From a bacterium (GTDB taxonomy: Bacteria > Patescibacteria > Saccharimonadia > Saccharimonadales > UBA4665), in assembly GCA_021778165.1 (NCBI GenBank), contig JAJYCU010000008.1, positions 1,600-11,091 of the forward strand: a stretch of DNA of 9,492 nt. The letters run 5' to 3'. The translations under genes and the position numbers were made by a program. This document shows positions 1-5,609 of the stretch, in pieces. Every line of letters starts with the position of its first letter. The stretch's first letter is position 1. The notes under the pieces are model-generated. The model saw nothing but the letters and a program-made list of their open reading frames with translations, ran no database searches and had not been told where the DNA came from.

Positions 1-449
1 CTTGAATTATTTGAAACCGCACCACCCACTGTGGAATATTCTGCCGATGAAGGTGCTGGGGGCAAAAAACGACCATGAGTATGCAGAGATTGTTGTAGTT
101 TACCGAAGTTAATCCCAGGTTCAATTTTTACTAATCCAGATTTTGGATCAAATTCTAAGATACGATGTAAGTGAGCACTAAAAACCATAATAATACCAGT
201 ACCAATTGCGGCACCAGTTTGATCAGTGCCAGAGCCTCTGGCTGTAATTGGAATAATCTTCCCTCTTTCAGCTAATTGCCAAGTAAACCTAGCAGATTTT
301 CTGATATCATTCTCATTCCTCGGATAGACTATCAACAATGGTTGTATAGACAAGATACTATTGTCTGTTGAAAAGTATTTTTTGGCATCAGTTGAAGTCA
401 TAACTTCACCCAATAAATGTTCTTGTAAATAATATGCTACTTTACTCAT
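1..449 (-). CDS. FAD-linked oxidase (FAD_binding_4 / GlcD-like), N-terminal part, cut by window edge
   Basis: This gene begins at the ATG at 449-447 and stays open for 149 codons to the left edge, so its C-terminus lies outside the window. The visible part is the N-terminal FAD-binding domain of the vanillyl-alcohol oxidase / PCMH-type flavoprotein family, whose members include glycolate and lactate oxidase GlcD. Seen in the sequence are the pyrophosphate-binding loop PITARGSGTDQTGAAIG (residues 67-83) and the second family signature PPAPSSAEYSTVGGAVSNN (130-148), which corresponds to the usual PPDPSS...TIGG.vanN pattern. The ATG at residue 1 is preferred over M17 because an AGGTAGAAG stretch lies upstream of it and nothing similar precedes M17. 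The substrate cannot be told from this fragment: the C-terminal substrate and iron-sulfur domains that would separate GlcD, lactate dehydrogenase and other oxidases are missing. The family call is firm and the exact reaction is unknown. Confidence 0.9.
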   Translation of the reverse strand, partial: MSKVAYYLQEHLLGEVMTSTDAKKYFSTDNSILSIQPLLIVYPRNENDIRKSARFTWQLAERGKIIPITARGSGTDQTGAAIGTGIIMVFSAHLHRILEFDPKSGLVKIEPGINFGKLQQSLHTHGRFLPPAPSSAEYSTVGGAVSNNS

Positions 450-490
450 TTTAGATTACTTCTACCTGTGATTTACTACTTATTATCTTT

Positions 491-529
491 AAAAATAATA
501 CCATAATATTTATGTTTTTTATTAGTATT
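491..529 (-). terminator. possible intrinsic terminator after tRNA-Leu
   Basis: Directly after the CCA end of the tRNA, the minus strand has AATAC-TAATA, an A-rich loop, then TATTA-TG-GTATT followed by ATTTTT. This gives about ten base pairs with a two-base bulge and a short T run, so it has the layout of an intrinsic terminator. The stem is almost all A-T and would be weak, hence the low confidence. Confidence 0.3.
495..503 (-). promoter_or_regulatory. candidate extended -10 promoter for the FAD-linked oxidase gene
   Basis: On the minus strand the sequence reads TGGTATTAT, an extended -10 (TGn plus TATTAT, 5 of 6 to consensus), about 45 bases upstream of the oxidase ATG. I see no good -35 box. 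It overlaps the descending arm of the possible tRNA terminator hairpin, so the two readings compete. AT-rich sequence makes chance matches common. Confidence 0.3.
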
Positions 530-613
530 GGTGCGGATAAGAGGACTTGAACCTCCACGATCTATGATCACTAGTCTCTGAAACTAGCGCGTCTACCATT
601 CCGCCATATCCGC
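529..613 (-). tRNA. tRNA-Leu (anticodon CAG), CCA encoded
   Basis: This gene decodes CUG leucine codons. Read on the minus strand it folds into a full cloverleaf. The acceptor stem GCGGATA / TATCCGC lies at 613-607 and 539-533, followed by discriminator A and an encoded CCA (532-529). The anticodon stem CTAGT / ACTAG holds the loop TTCAGAG with anticodon CAG (580-578). The T arm is GGAGG-TTCAAGT-CCTCT. The long variable arm TGATCATAGATCGT forms a GATC/GATC-type stem, which marks it as a class II tRNA (Leu, Ser or Tyr), and the anticodon decides for leucine. The gene starts 32 bases after the stop codon of the upstream solute-binding protein gene, so it may be co-transcribed. A TATAAA at 640-635 could alternatively give it its own promoter. 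Confidence 0.97.
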
Positions 614-645
614 AAATAAAACACTACTTAATATTTTATAAGATA

Positions 646-2394
646 TTAGTAGGTTTGTCTCACTGTATTTATTTGCCAGTTGGATACATTGTTTAAAATA
701 TCTGATTCAGTATTTATTTGAGCCTCAGATAAATTATTTATAACGGAGTGACTTATAAATAACAACCGTGGTTGATATAACCCGATAGCAGGAACTTGTT
801 GTTGCCAGTTTTTCAAAAAATCTTGATATTTAATAACTCTTAAAGCTGGATCTAAACGAGTCCTGCCTTCTTCTAATGACAAATCAGCAGACTTATTACT
901 AAATTCTGAGTAGTTTAAATTGCCCGTGCTTGGATTGTTGATTTGTGAACTATTCCAATATACGAAGACATCTGGATCAACGCCAATAGATATTGAATTT
1001 AATAAAGCATCATACTGATGATACTGTAACGATAGATTAAAACTACTAGGGTCCTGAGCAATAATGTTCAATTTAACTCCGATTTTTCTCCACTGAGATT
1101 GAAGTATGTAAGCAACTTTCAAATCAGAATTTAAAACAGTTAAAGAAAAAGTTAGTTCTTGGCCATTTTTATACCTATAACCGTCTTTTGCTAATATATA
1201 CCCGTCTTGAGTTAATATATTATTGGCATCTGATAAATTATATCCATATTGTTGATAAGCCCGTTGGAAAGCAAGTTGATTGATAAGCAAAGGTTCTACA
1301 ACCTCAAGTGTTGGATAACCAATTGATGTCACGATTGAGTTTATATTGGTAGCCTCAATAATACTTTTACGTACTTGTAAATCACTTAAAACCCCAGTAC
1401 TAACTTTAAAAAAAACATACGTTCCAGCGGTATATATAAAGTTATAACCAGTATACTTAGCTTTAATCAAATTTGTATTGTTAAGTCCAATTGCCCCATA
1501 TACTTGATTATTATTATAAGCATCTATCAAATTTCGATTACTAGAATAACTTTTAATAATTAATTGGGATAATTGTGGGCTACCACCATAATACTTATTA
1601 TTTGGTAATAAATCGATCTGACTTTGAGCATTAGACGGACTATTGCCTGTTTCTTCGATACCTTCCCATTTAAATGGCCCCGAGCCAATTGGATTTGCGG
1701 TATTAAATAATACTGAACTCATATCAATTGGTGGAATATTATTTAAGATATGCTGAGGCAATATGCCGGTTGTCAAGGAGTAAATGAAAGAGGCTAAGGA
1801 ATCTGGCAAAGTAAAACTAACAGTCGTACTGTTTAATGCTTTAACTGATACAGACTGAAAACTACTGGCATACGGTGACTGGGAATTTGGGTCTTCGATT
1901 GTATTGTAAGTAAATACTACGTCTGATGCAGTAATCGGTTGGTCATCTTGCCAAAAAATATTTGGCCGTAGTTTAACTGTATAGATTTTACCCGTTGAAT
2001 CTAGAGTATAGCTTTGTGCTAAATCACCAACTAATTGATTTTTATTATTATATTTAAAAAGGCTGGCAAAAAGTAAATGTGACACTATACTATCAACACT
2101 TGAATTAGCATAAATAGGATTAGCGTTGGTAAATAAACCCGTAACACCTAGGCTAAGGCTACCACCACTGCTAAATTTGCTAGTCTGGTAATAATCATTT
2201 AGCATAAAATTTTGCGTAAAAACAACTGTAATCAATAAAATAACTAGAAATATCCAACTAAAAACAAACCTTCCTGAACTTTTTAGTGTTGTATATTTCT
2301 TAAAAAAATTAATCTCAATAAACTTATTTAATTCATCAATAAGATTATCTAAATAATGTTGAAATTTATCTACTTTTAATTTGATTAAATTCAT
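646..2394 (-). CDS. membrane-anchored peptide-type ABC transporter substrate-binding protein (SBP family 5)
   Basis: This 582-residue protein belongs to the family of oligopeptide, dipeptide and nickel binding proteins (SBP_bac_5) that capture a ligand outside the cell for an ABC importer. Family features seen are SSVDSIVSHLLFASLFKYN (98-116), the W..d..PiTAsDVVFTYN block (148-164), ILPQHIL (211-217), a GSGPFKW turn (237-243) and the late YDALLNSISIGVDPD segment. There is no cleavable lipobox and no cysteine to lipidate. Instead a charged, helical cytoplasmic N-terminus of about 42 residues precedes one transmembrane helix (about 43-63), so the protein should be tethered with its binding domain outside. 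It is the last protein gene of the yvlD-like/secG group, starting 17 bases after the secG stop, and no Shine-Dalgarno site is evident. No permease or ATPase gene is in the window, so the cognate transporter and the ligand are unknown. Confidence 0.93.
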   Translation of the reverse strand: MNLIKLKVDKFQHYLDNLIDELNKFIEINFFKKYTTLKSSGRFVFSWIFLVILLITVVFTQNFMLNDYYQTSKFSSGGSLSLGVTGLFTNANPIYANSSVDSIVSHLLFASLFKYNNKNQLVGDLAQSYTLDSTGKIYTVKLRPNIFWQDDQPITASDVVFTYNTIEDPNSQSPYASSFQSVSVKALNSTTVSFTLPDSLASFIYSLTTGILPQHILNNIPPIDMSSVLFNTANPIGSGPFKWEGIEETGNSPSNAQSQIDLLPNNKYYGGSPQLSQLIIKSYSSNRNLIDAYNNNQVYGAIGLNNTNLIKAKYTGYNFIYTAGTYVFFKVSTGVLSDLQVRKSIIEATNINSIVTSIGYPTLEVVEPLLINQLAFQRAYQQYGYNLSDANNILTQDGYILAKDGYRYKNGQELTFSLTVLNSDLKVAYILQSQWRKIGVKLNIIAQDPSSFNLSLQYHQYDALLNSISIGVDPDVFVYWNSSQINNPSTGNLNYSEFSNKSADLSLEEGRTRLDPALRVIKYQDFLKNWQQQVPAIGLYQPRLLFISHSVINNLSEAQINTESDILNNVSNWQINTVRQTY

Positions 2395-2396
2395 AA

Positions 2397-2414
2397 GGCT
2401 ATAAAAAAAGCCTA
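2397..2414. repeat. small inverted repeat between secG and the solute-binding protein gene
   Basis: The arms AGGCT (2397-2401) and AGCCT lie on either side of an A-rich spacer, filling the gap between the secG stop and the next ATG. On the minus strand the hairpin would end two bases before the start codon, with the T run in its loop, so it is not a normal terminator for the genes here. On the plus strand it is followed by ATTTTTT and would look like a weak terminator for antisense transcripts. The stem is only about five base pairs. Confidence 0.3.
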
Positions 2415-2630
2415 TTTTTTGACTATAACGCTAAGAATTAAAGAAATTCCAAAAATTAAAGCTGTAACGATGGTTATCTGGAAAATAGTCTTATCTGTAC
2501 CTCTTCTAACGGTGTTGACTTCTCCAGCACCCCCTAAACCAGCTCCAAGAGATGCTCCTCTAGTCTGAATTAAAATTAAAAAAGTTAAAAACAGACTGCT
2601 ACCAATTGTAAAATAATTATAAATTGTCAT
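2412..2630 (-). CDS. secG: preprotein translocase subunit SecG
   Basis: SecG is the small third subunit of the SecYEG channel, which it helps to work with SecA in moving proteins across the cytoplasmic membrane. The 72-residue product has the usual size and layout: a first membrane helix (about 4-22), the conserved cytoplasmic loop LIQTRGASLGAGLGGAGE (20-37) followed by VRRGTDK (41-47), and a second helix (about 48-70) ending in KK. It starts nine bases after the stop of the upstream YvlD-like gene. An AGGGA about seven bases before the ATG can serve as a ribosome site. Its neighbours are both membrane or exported proteins, which fits a small envelope operon. Confidence 0.96.
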   Translation of the reverse strand: MTIYNYFTIGSSLFLTFLILIQTRGASLGAGLGGAGEVNTVRRGTDKTIFQITIVTALIFGISLILSVIVKK

Positions 2631-2639
2631 AAAAAGTCC

Positions 2640-3008
2640 CTATATATATCTTTCTTCTAAAATTGCGCTTACTAAATAATTCAATAACCCAATTATAATA
2701 CCTGCGAATATTGCTGTCCAGAAGCTTTGAATATGTAGTGGTGGAAATAACTGACTTGCTAAGTAAACTGTTAGCCCGTTAATTACCACCATAAATAATC
2801 CTAATGTAAATAAAATTGCCGGCAAAAACAATATAACTAAAATTGGTTTAATGATGGCATTAATGATGGCCAACACTAAACCGGCAATCAATATATCTAT
2901 CAGATGGCTTCTTGTATTGACTGCTTGGTTTAAAAAATGAGTAACTATATATAATCCAAATGATGCAATCGCCCATCTAACTAATAATCTATTTAATTGT
3001 TTTATCAT
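2640..3008 (-). CDS. YvlD / phage-holin-4 family membrane protein (PF04020-like)
   Basis: This is a 122-residue integral membrane protein with about four hydrophobic segments (about 11-28, 37-54, 56-84 and 98-116). The central block NAIIKPILVILFLPAILFTLGLFMVVINGL matches, position by position, the N..vkPil.lltlP...lTlGLF..viN pattern of the family annotated as 'phage holin family protein' or YvlD. Despite the name, the chromosomal members are not known to be phage lysis holins. Their role is unclear, with links to envelope stress in Bacillus from general knowledge. It is the first gene of a group with secG and the solute-binding protein, and is preceded by a region with candidate promoters. 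The ribosome site before the ATG is weak (AAGATAAT). No phage genes are nearby, so prophage origin is not supported. Confidence 0.88.
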   Translation of the reverse strand: MIKQLNRLLVRWAIASFGLYIVTHFLNQAVNTRSHLIDILIAGLVLAIINAIIKPILVILFLPAILFTLGLFMVVINGLTVYLASQLFPPLHIQSFWTAIFAGIIIGLLNYLVSAILEERYI

Positions 3009-3046
3009 ATTATCTTAACTAAAGTTTAAATATTAATAAAATTTTA

Positions 3047-3052
3047 ATTATA
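3047..3052 (-). promoter_or_regulatory. candidate -10 box for the yvlD-like/secG/SBP group
   Basis: The minus strand has a perfect TATAAT 38 bases upstream of the yvlD-like ATG. The hexamer 17 bases further upstream (AAAATA) is a poor -35, so the call rests on the -10 match and its position. It would leave a leader of about 30 bases. Confidence 0.4.
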
Positions 3053-3076
3053 CGTTTATTTAATATCTTTATTTTC

Positions 3077-3114
3077 TAAACTTACTTAAAATAAACTTTT
3101 AAGTATCTAGTTTA
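3077..3114. repeat. AT-rich hairpin / inverted repeat upstream of the yvlD-like gene
   Basis: A perfect 9-bp inverted repeat, TACTTAAAA (3083-3091) and TTTTAAGTA (3097-3105), encloses the 5-base loop TAAAC. Outside it a second pair, TAAACT (3077-3082) and AGTTTA (3109-3114), adds six more base pairs after a 3-base bulge. Together they make a 15-bp stem. Neither strand has a T run directly after it. It sits just upstream of one candidate -10 (3047-3052) and just downstream of another (3125-3133), so it could be an operator, a leader hairpin or a weak terminator. Confidence 0.6.
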
Positions 3115-3124
3115 AGCTTTACTC

Positions 3125-3133
3125 ATAATAGCA
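3125..3133 (-). promoter_or_regulatory. alternative extended -10 box upstream of the yvlD-like gene
   Basis: The minus strand reads TGCTATTAT, an extended -10 of the same form as the stronger rplY promoter (TGCTATAAT). It is about 116 bases upstream of the yvlD-like ATG. If used, the 38-base hairpin would lie at the very 5' end of the transcript. There is no clear -35. Confidence 0.3.
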
Positions 3134-3159
3134 TATTCGGTCTTTAGGTTACTACTGGT

Positions 3160-4686
3160 TTAGTAAACTTTATTCTTTACCAAATATTCTTTAATTTTTT
3201 TTGCTTTGTCTTGGCCAATTATCTTAGATAAATCTTCTGATGATATAGAATTTAGTTTTCTAAGTGAACTAACACTCTTTAAGATTTTAAGTCTAGTGTT
3301 TTTGCCAATTCCTGGGATGTTATCTAAAATAGATCTGACTGAATATTTTCTTTTTAACACTGTATGGTAATTAACAGCAAAACGATGACTTTCATCTCTA
3401 ACCCTTTGAAGAAGTTTCAGTGCTGGATTTGATAATGGAAGATTAATTATTAAAAAATTCTCAGTAAATTCAATATTACCATTAATCTTAGCTAAATAAG
3501 TCCTATCTACTTCTACTCCACTGGCCATTGTGCCATCGTCTCTTTTTAATTGAATTACGATTTGTTCAGTTTTTTTAGCTAAACCAATGAAAGGTATATT
3601 AGTCATGTTTAAAATATTTCGTGCACTTATAGCAGCATCTAATTGTCCCTTGCCACCATCAATCAGAACTAAATTAGGTAGACCCCAAGAAATAATATTG
3701 TCTTTTGAAAATCGACGTAATATAGTCTGATGCATATTAGCAAAATCATCATTTTTTTGTAAACTCATTTTGAATTTTCGATATGCGGTTTTATCACTTA
3801 AACCATTACTAAAAACAACCATACTTGAAACCACATTCGTACCTTGCATATGTGAAATATCATAACCTTCAATTCTTTTACTTATAGTCGGTAATTTTAA
3901 TATCTTTTTTAACTGATCAAGTGAATCATCGTTAATCTTATTACTAGTTAATCGACTAGTCATCATCACTTGATTATTGAGGTTTTTTAAAGCATTCAAT
4001 TGATTACGATATTTTGCAGCTGTCTCAAAATCTTGCTTACTAGCTGCTTTTAACATATTTTTTTCAATTTCTTTTTCTATTAGTTGCTGCTTTCCTTCTA
4101 TCACCGCCATCAATTTCCTCAGATTTGATTTATATTTTTTTAGGCTTGTTTTGTTCTCTTCAAGACCAGGGTCTAAACCTAAGAAAAAATCTAAAGATAC
4201 TCTTTTAGACTTTGTAATATTTTGTTTAATTGAATACGGGAATATTTTTCTTAAATATCTAAGGGCAATTTTTATTTCCAGTGCATTTAGATAAGGACCA
4301 AAATATTTAGCATCATCATCTAAAGGTCTTCTAACTAATTTGACAATTGGATGGCTAGAAGAATAATTTATTCTAATATAACTGACAGATTTATCGTCCC
4401 TGAGTAAAATATTATATTTAGGTAAATATCTTCTAACCAATTCAGCTTCTAAAAATAAAGCTTCTAGTTCGCTACCAACTACTTCAAAAGATAAATCCCT
4501 AATATCTTTTACTAATGCACTAGTTTTAGCATCCTTTCGAGCTGGAGACTGAAAATACTGTCTTACTCTGTTTTTTAGTTTAATAGCCTTGCCGATGTAA
4601 ATAATTTCACCAGCATCATTCTTAAAAAAATAAACACCTGGCTGAAAAGGTAATTCATTTATTTTACTAGCAAGTTCAGATTTCAT
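3160..4686 (-). CDS. uvrC: UvrABC excinuclease subunit UvrC, cysteine-free
   Basis: UvrC makes the two incisions of nucleotide excision repair after UvrA and UvrB load at a lesion. Domains in order are: GIY-YIG nuclease (about 12-95) with Y19, Y30, K33, R40, Y44, E80 and N92 of the 3' incision site; a UVR helical hairpin for UvrB contact (203-237); the RNase H-like 5' nuclease with D276 (GYDISH), D343 (LIDGGKGQ) and H434 (RDESHRF); and a tandem helix-hairpin-helix (453-505). At 508 residues it is short compared with about 600 in E. coli. It has no cysteine at all, and the region where the Fe-S cluster cysteines normally sit reads FPYSIKQNITKSKRVSLDFFLGLDPG (149-174). I chose the ATG at 4686. 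An upstream in-frame ATG at 4770 would add 28 non-family residues and overlap trhO by 65 bases, whereas 4686 leaves a 19-base gap. It is the last gene of the rplY operon. Confidence 0.96.
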   Translation of the reverse strand: MKSELASKINELPFQPGVYFFKNDAGEIIYIGKAIKLKNRVRQYFQSPARKDAKTSALVKDIRDLSFEVVGSELEALFLEAELVRRYLPKYNILLRDDKSVSYIRINYSSSHPIVKLVRRPLDDDAKYFGPYLNALEIKIALRYLRKIFPYSIKQNITKSKRVSLDFFLGLDPGLEENKTSLKKYKSNLRKLMAVIEGKQQLIEKEIEKNMLKAASKQDFETAAKYRNQLNALKNLNNQVMMTSRLTSNKINDDSLDQLKKILKLPTISKRIEGYDISHMQGTNVVSSMVVFSNGLSDKTAYRKFKMSLQKNDDFANMHQTILRRFSKDNIISWGLPNLVLIDGGKGQLDAAISARNILNMTNIPFIGLAKKTEQIVIQLKRDDGTMASGVEVDRTYLAKINGNIEFTENFLIINLPLSNPALKLLQRVRDESHRFAVNYHTVLKRKYSVRSILDNIPGIGKNTRLKILKSVSSLRKLNSISSEDLSKIIGQDKAKKIKEYLVKNKVY

Positions 4687-4705
4687 ACTAATCTTTAATT
4701 TAAAA

Positions 4706-5602
4706 CTAAAGACGCGAAACTTCAACCTCTTGTTTGCAATTTGATGAACAAAAGATGCTATTTTCAGCACATTTAGAACAAAGAATTATTAGTTTATTGC
4801 AACTTTTATTGGCACAATTTTCATAATTACTAGTTTTATTATTGCAACTAGAACAAACAGCGATGTCCTTTGCCTTCGAAGAGAATTTCATTCCCATACG
4901 ACGGTCGAAAGTATATAAAGAACCCTCCCACAGGCCATCATCGCCATACGTTTTACCATAATTATCAATTCCACCATCAATTTGATAAACCTCTTTGAAG
5001 CCATTTTTTTTCATCATAACAGTCAAAACTTCACATCTTATTCCACCAGTACAATAAGTTATTACTGCTTTATTCTTTAAATCTTTATATTCATCTTTTT
5101 GAAGTTCAGAACTAAATTCTCTAGTATAGTTTACCTTAGGAATAACGGCATTTTTAAAACGACCAGTCCAAGCCTCATATTGATTGCGACCATCAAAAAA
5201 AACCACATCTTTTGGTCGAGATTCGACTAATTTATGAACTTCTTTTGGAGAAAGATGTTTACCTCCGTCTTTAAGACCTTTTTTAGTCACTTTCAAATCA
5301 GAATCCGTCAAACCAAAAGTTACAATTTCTGACCGAATTTTTACAGAAAGTTTTGGGAAATCATTATTACCACCATCGCTCCATTTGTATTTTATATCTT
5401 TAAATGGTAAGTACAGTTTATTTTCTTTAATGTAGGTTTTAAGCTTATCGACCGGTCCACCTAGTGTCCCGTTTATACCATGTTTTGAGATAATAATTCG
5501 TCCAGTTAATTGATTAGATTCACCTAATTTCTTTTGCCATAATAAAACCGCATTCAAATCTTTTAGTGGCGTAAATAAATAAAATAGTATTATTTTTTCC
5601 AT
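4706..5602 (-). CDS. trhO: tRNA uridine(34) hydroxylase, rhodanese family
   Basis: TrhO (formerly YceA/UPF0176) hydroxylates C5 of wobble uridine 34 in certain tRNAs, an oxygen-dependent step towards cmo5U/mo5U. The 298-residue protein has the family layout: an N-terminal acylphosphatase-like domain with KHGINGTLGG (40-49); a rhodanese domain with FDGRNQYEAWTGRF (136-149) and the active-site loop CTGGIRCE (184-191), where C184 is the predicted catalytic cysteine; then DGGIDNYG (209-216) and WEGSLYTFDRRM (225-236). The C-terminal tail has eight cysteines in pairs (250/253, 263/268, 275/278 and 285/289), a pattern known in longer family members and likely to bind zinc. The gene starts 7 bases after the stop of the upstream hypothetical gene, with AAGG as a weak ribosome site overlapping that gene's last codons, so translation is probably coupled. 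It modifies U34, so the tRNA-Leu(CAG) in this window is not a substrate. Confidence 0.94.
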   Translation of the reverse strand: MEKIILFYLFTPLKDLNAVLLWQKKLGESNQLTGRIIISKHGINGTLGGPVDKLKTYIKENKLYLPFKDIKYKWSDGGNNDFPKLSVKIRSEIVTFGLTDSDLKVTKKGLKDGGKHLSPKEVHKLVESRPKDVVFFDGRNQYEAWTGRFKNAVIPKVNYTREFSSELQKDEYKDLKNKAVITYCTGGIRCEVLTVMMKKNGFKEVYQIDGGIDNYGKTYGDDGLWEGSLYTFDRRMGMKFSSKAKDIAVCSSCNNKTSNYENCANKSCNKLIILCSKCAENSIFCSSNCKQEVEVSRL

Positions 5603-5609
5603 CTAATAA

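Larger units (their letters stand above)
3009..3159 (-). other. intergenic region between uvrC and the yvlD-like/secG group
   Basis: This is the longest protein-free stretch apart from the tRNA region. It holds a 38-base AT-rich hairpin (3077-3114), two candidate -10 boxes for the leftward genes, and a small inverted repeat TTACTA-CTGGTT-TAGTAA (3149-3166) that runs into the uvrC stop codon. Neither hairpin is followed by a T run on the minus strand, so I cannot point to a convincing intrinsic terminator for uvrC. No small ORF with support is present. Confidence 0.6.

Noticed and set aside
2640..3008. Prophage holin / lysis gene
   Set aside because: The family name includes 'phage holin', but there is no endolysin or other phage gene nearby and the gene is grouped with secG. 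The chromosomal YvlD-type reading is better.
4687..4770. Longer uvrC beginning at the ATG at 4770
   Set aside because: The extra 28 residues do not resemble UvrC, overlap the end of trhO by 65 bases, and precede the family-typical start just before ELPFQPGVYFF.
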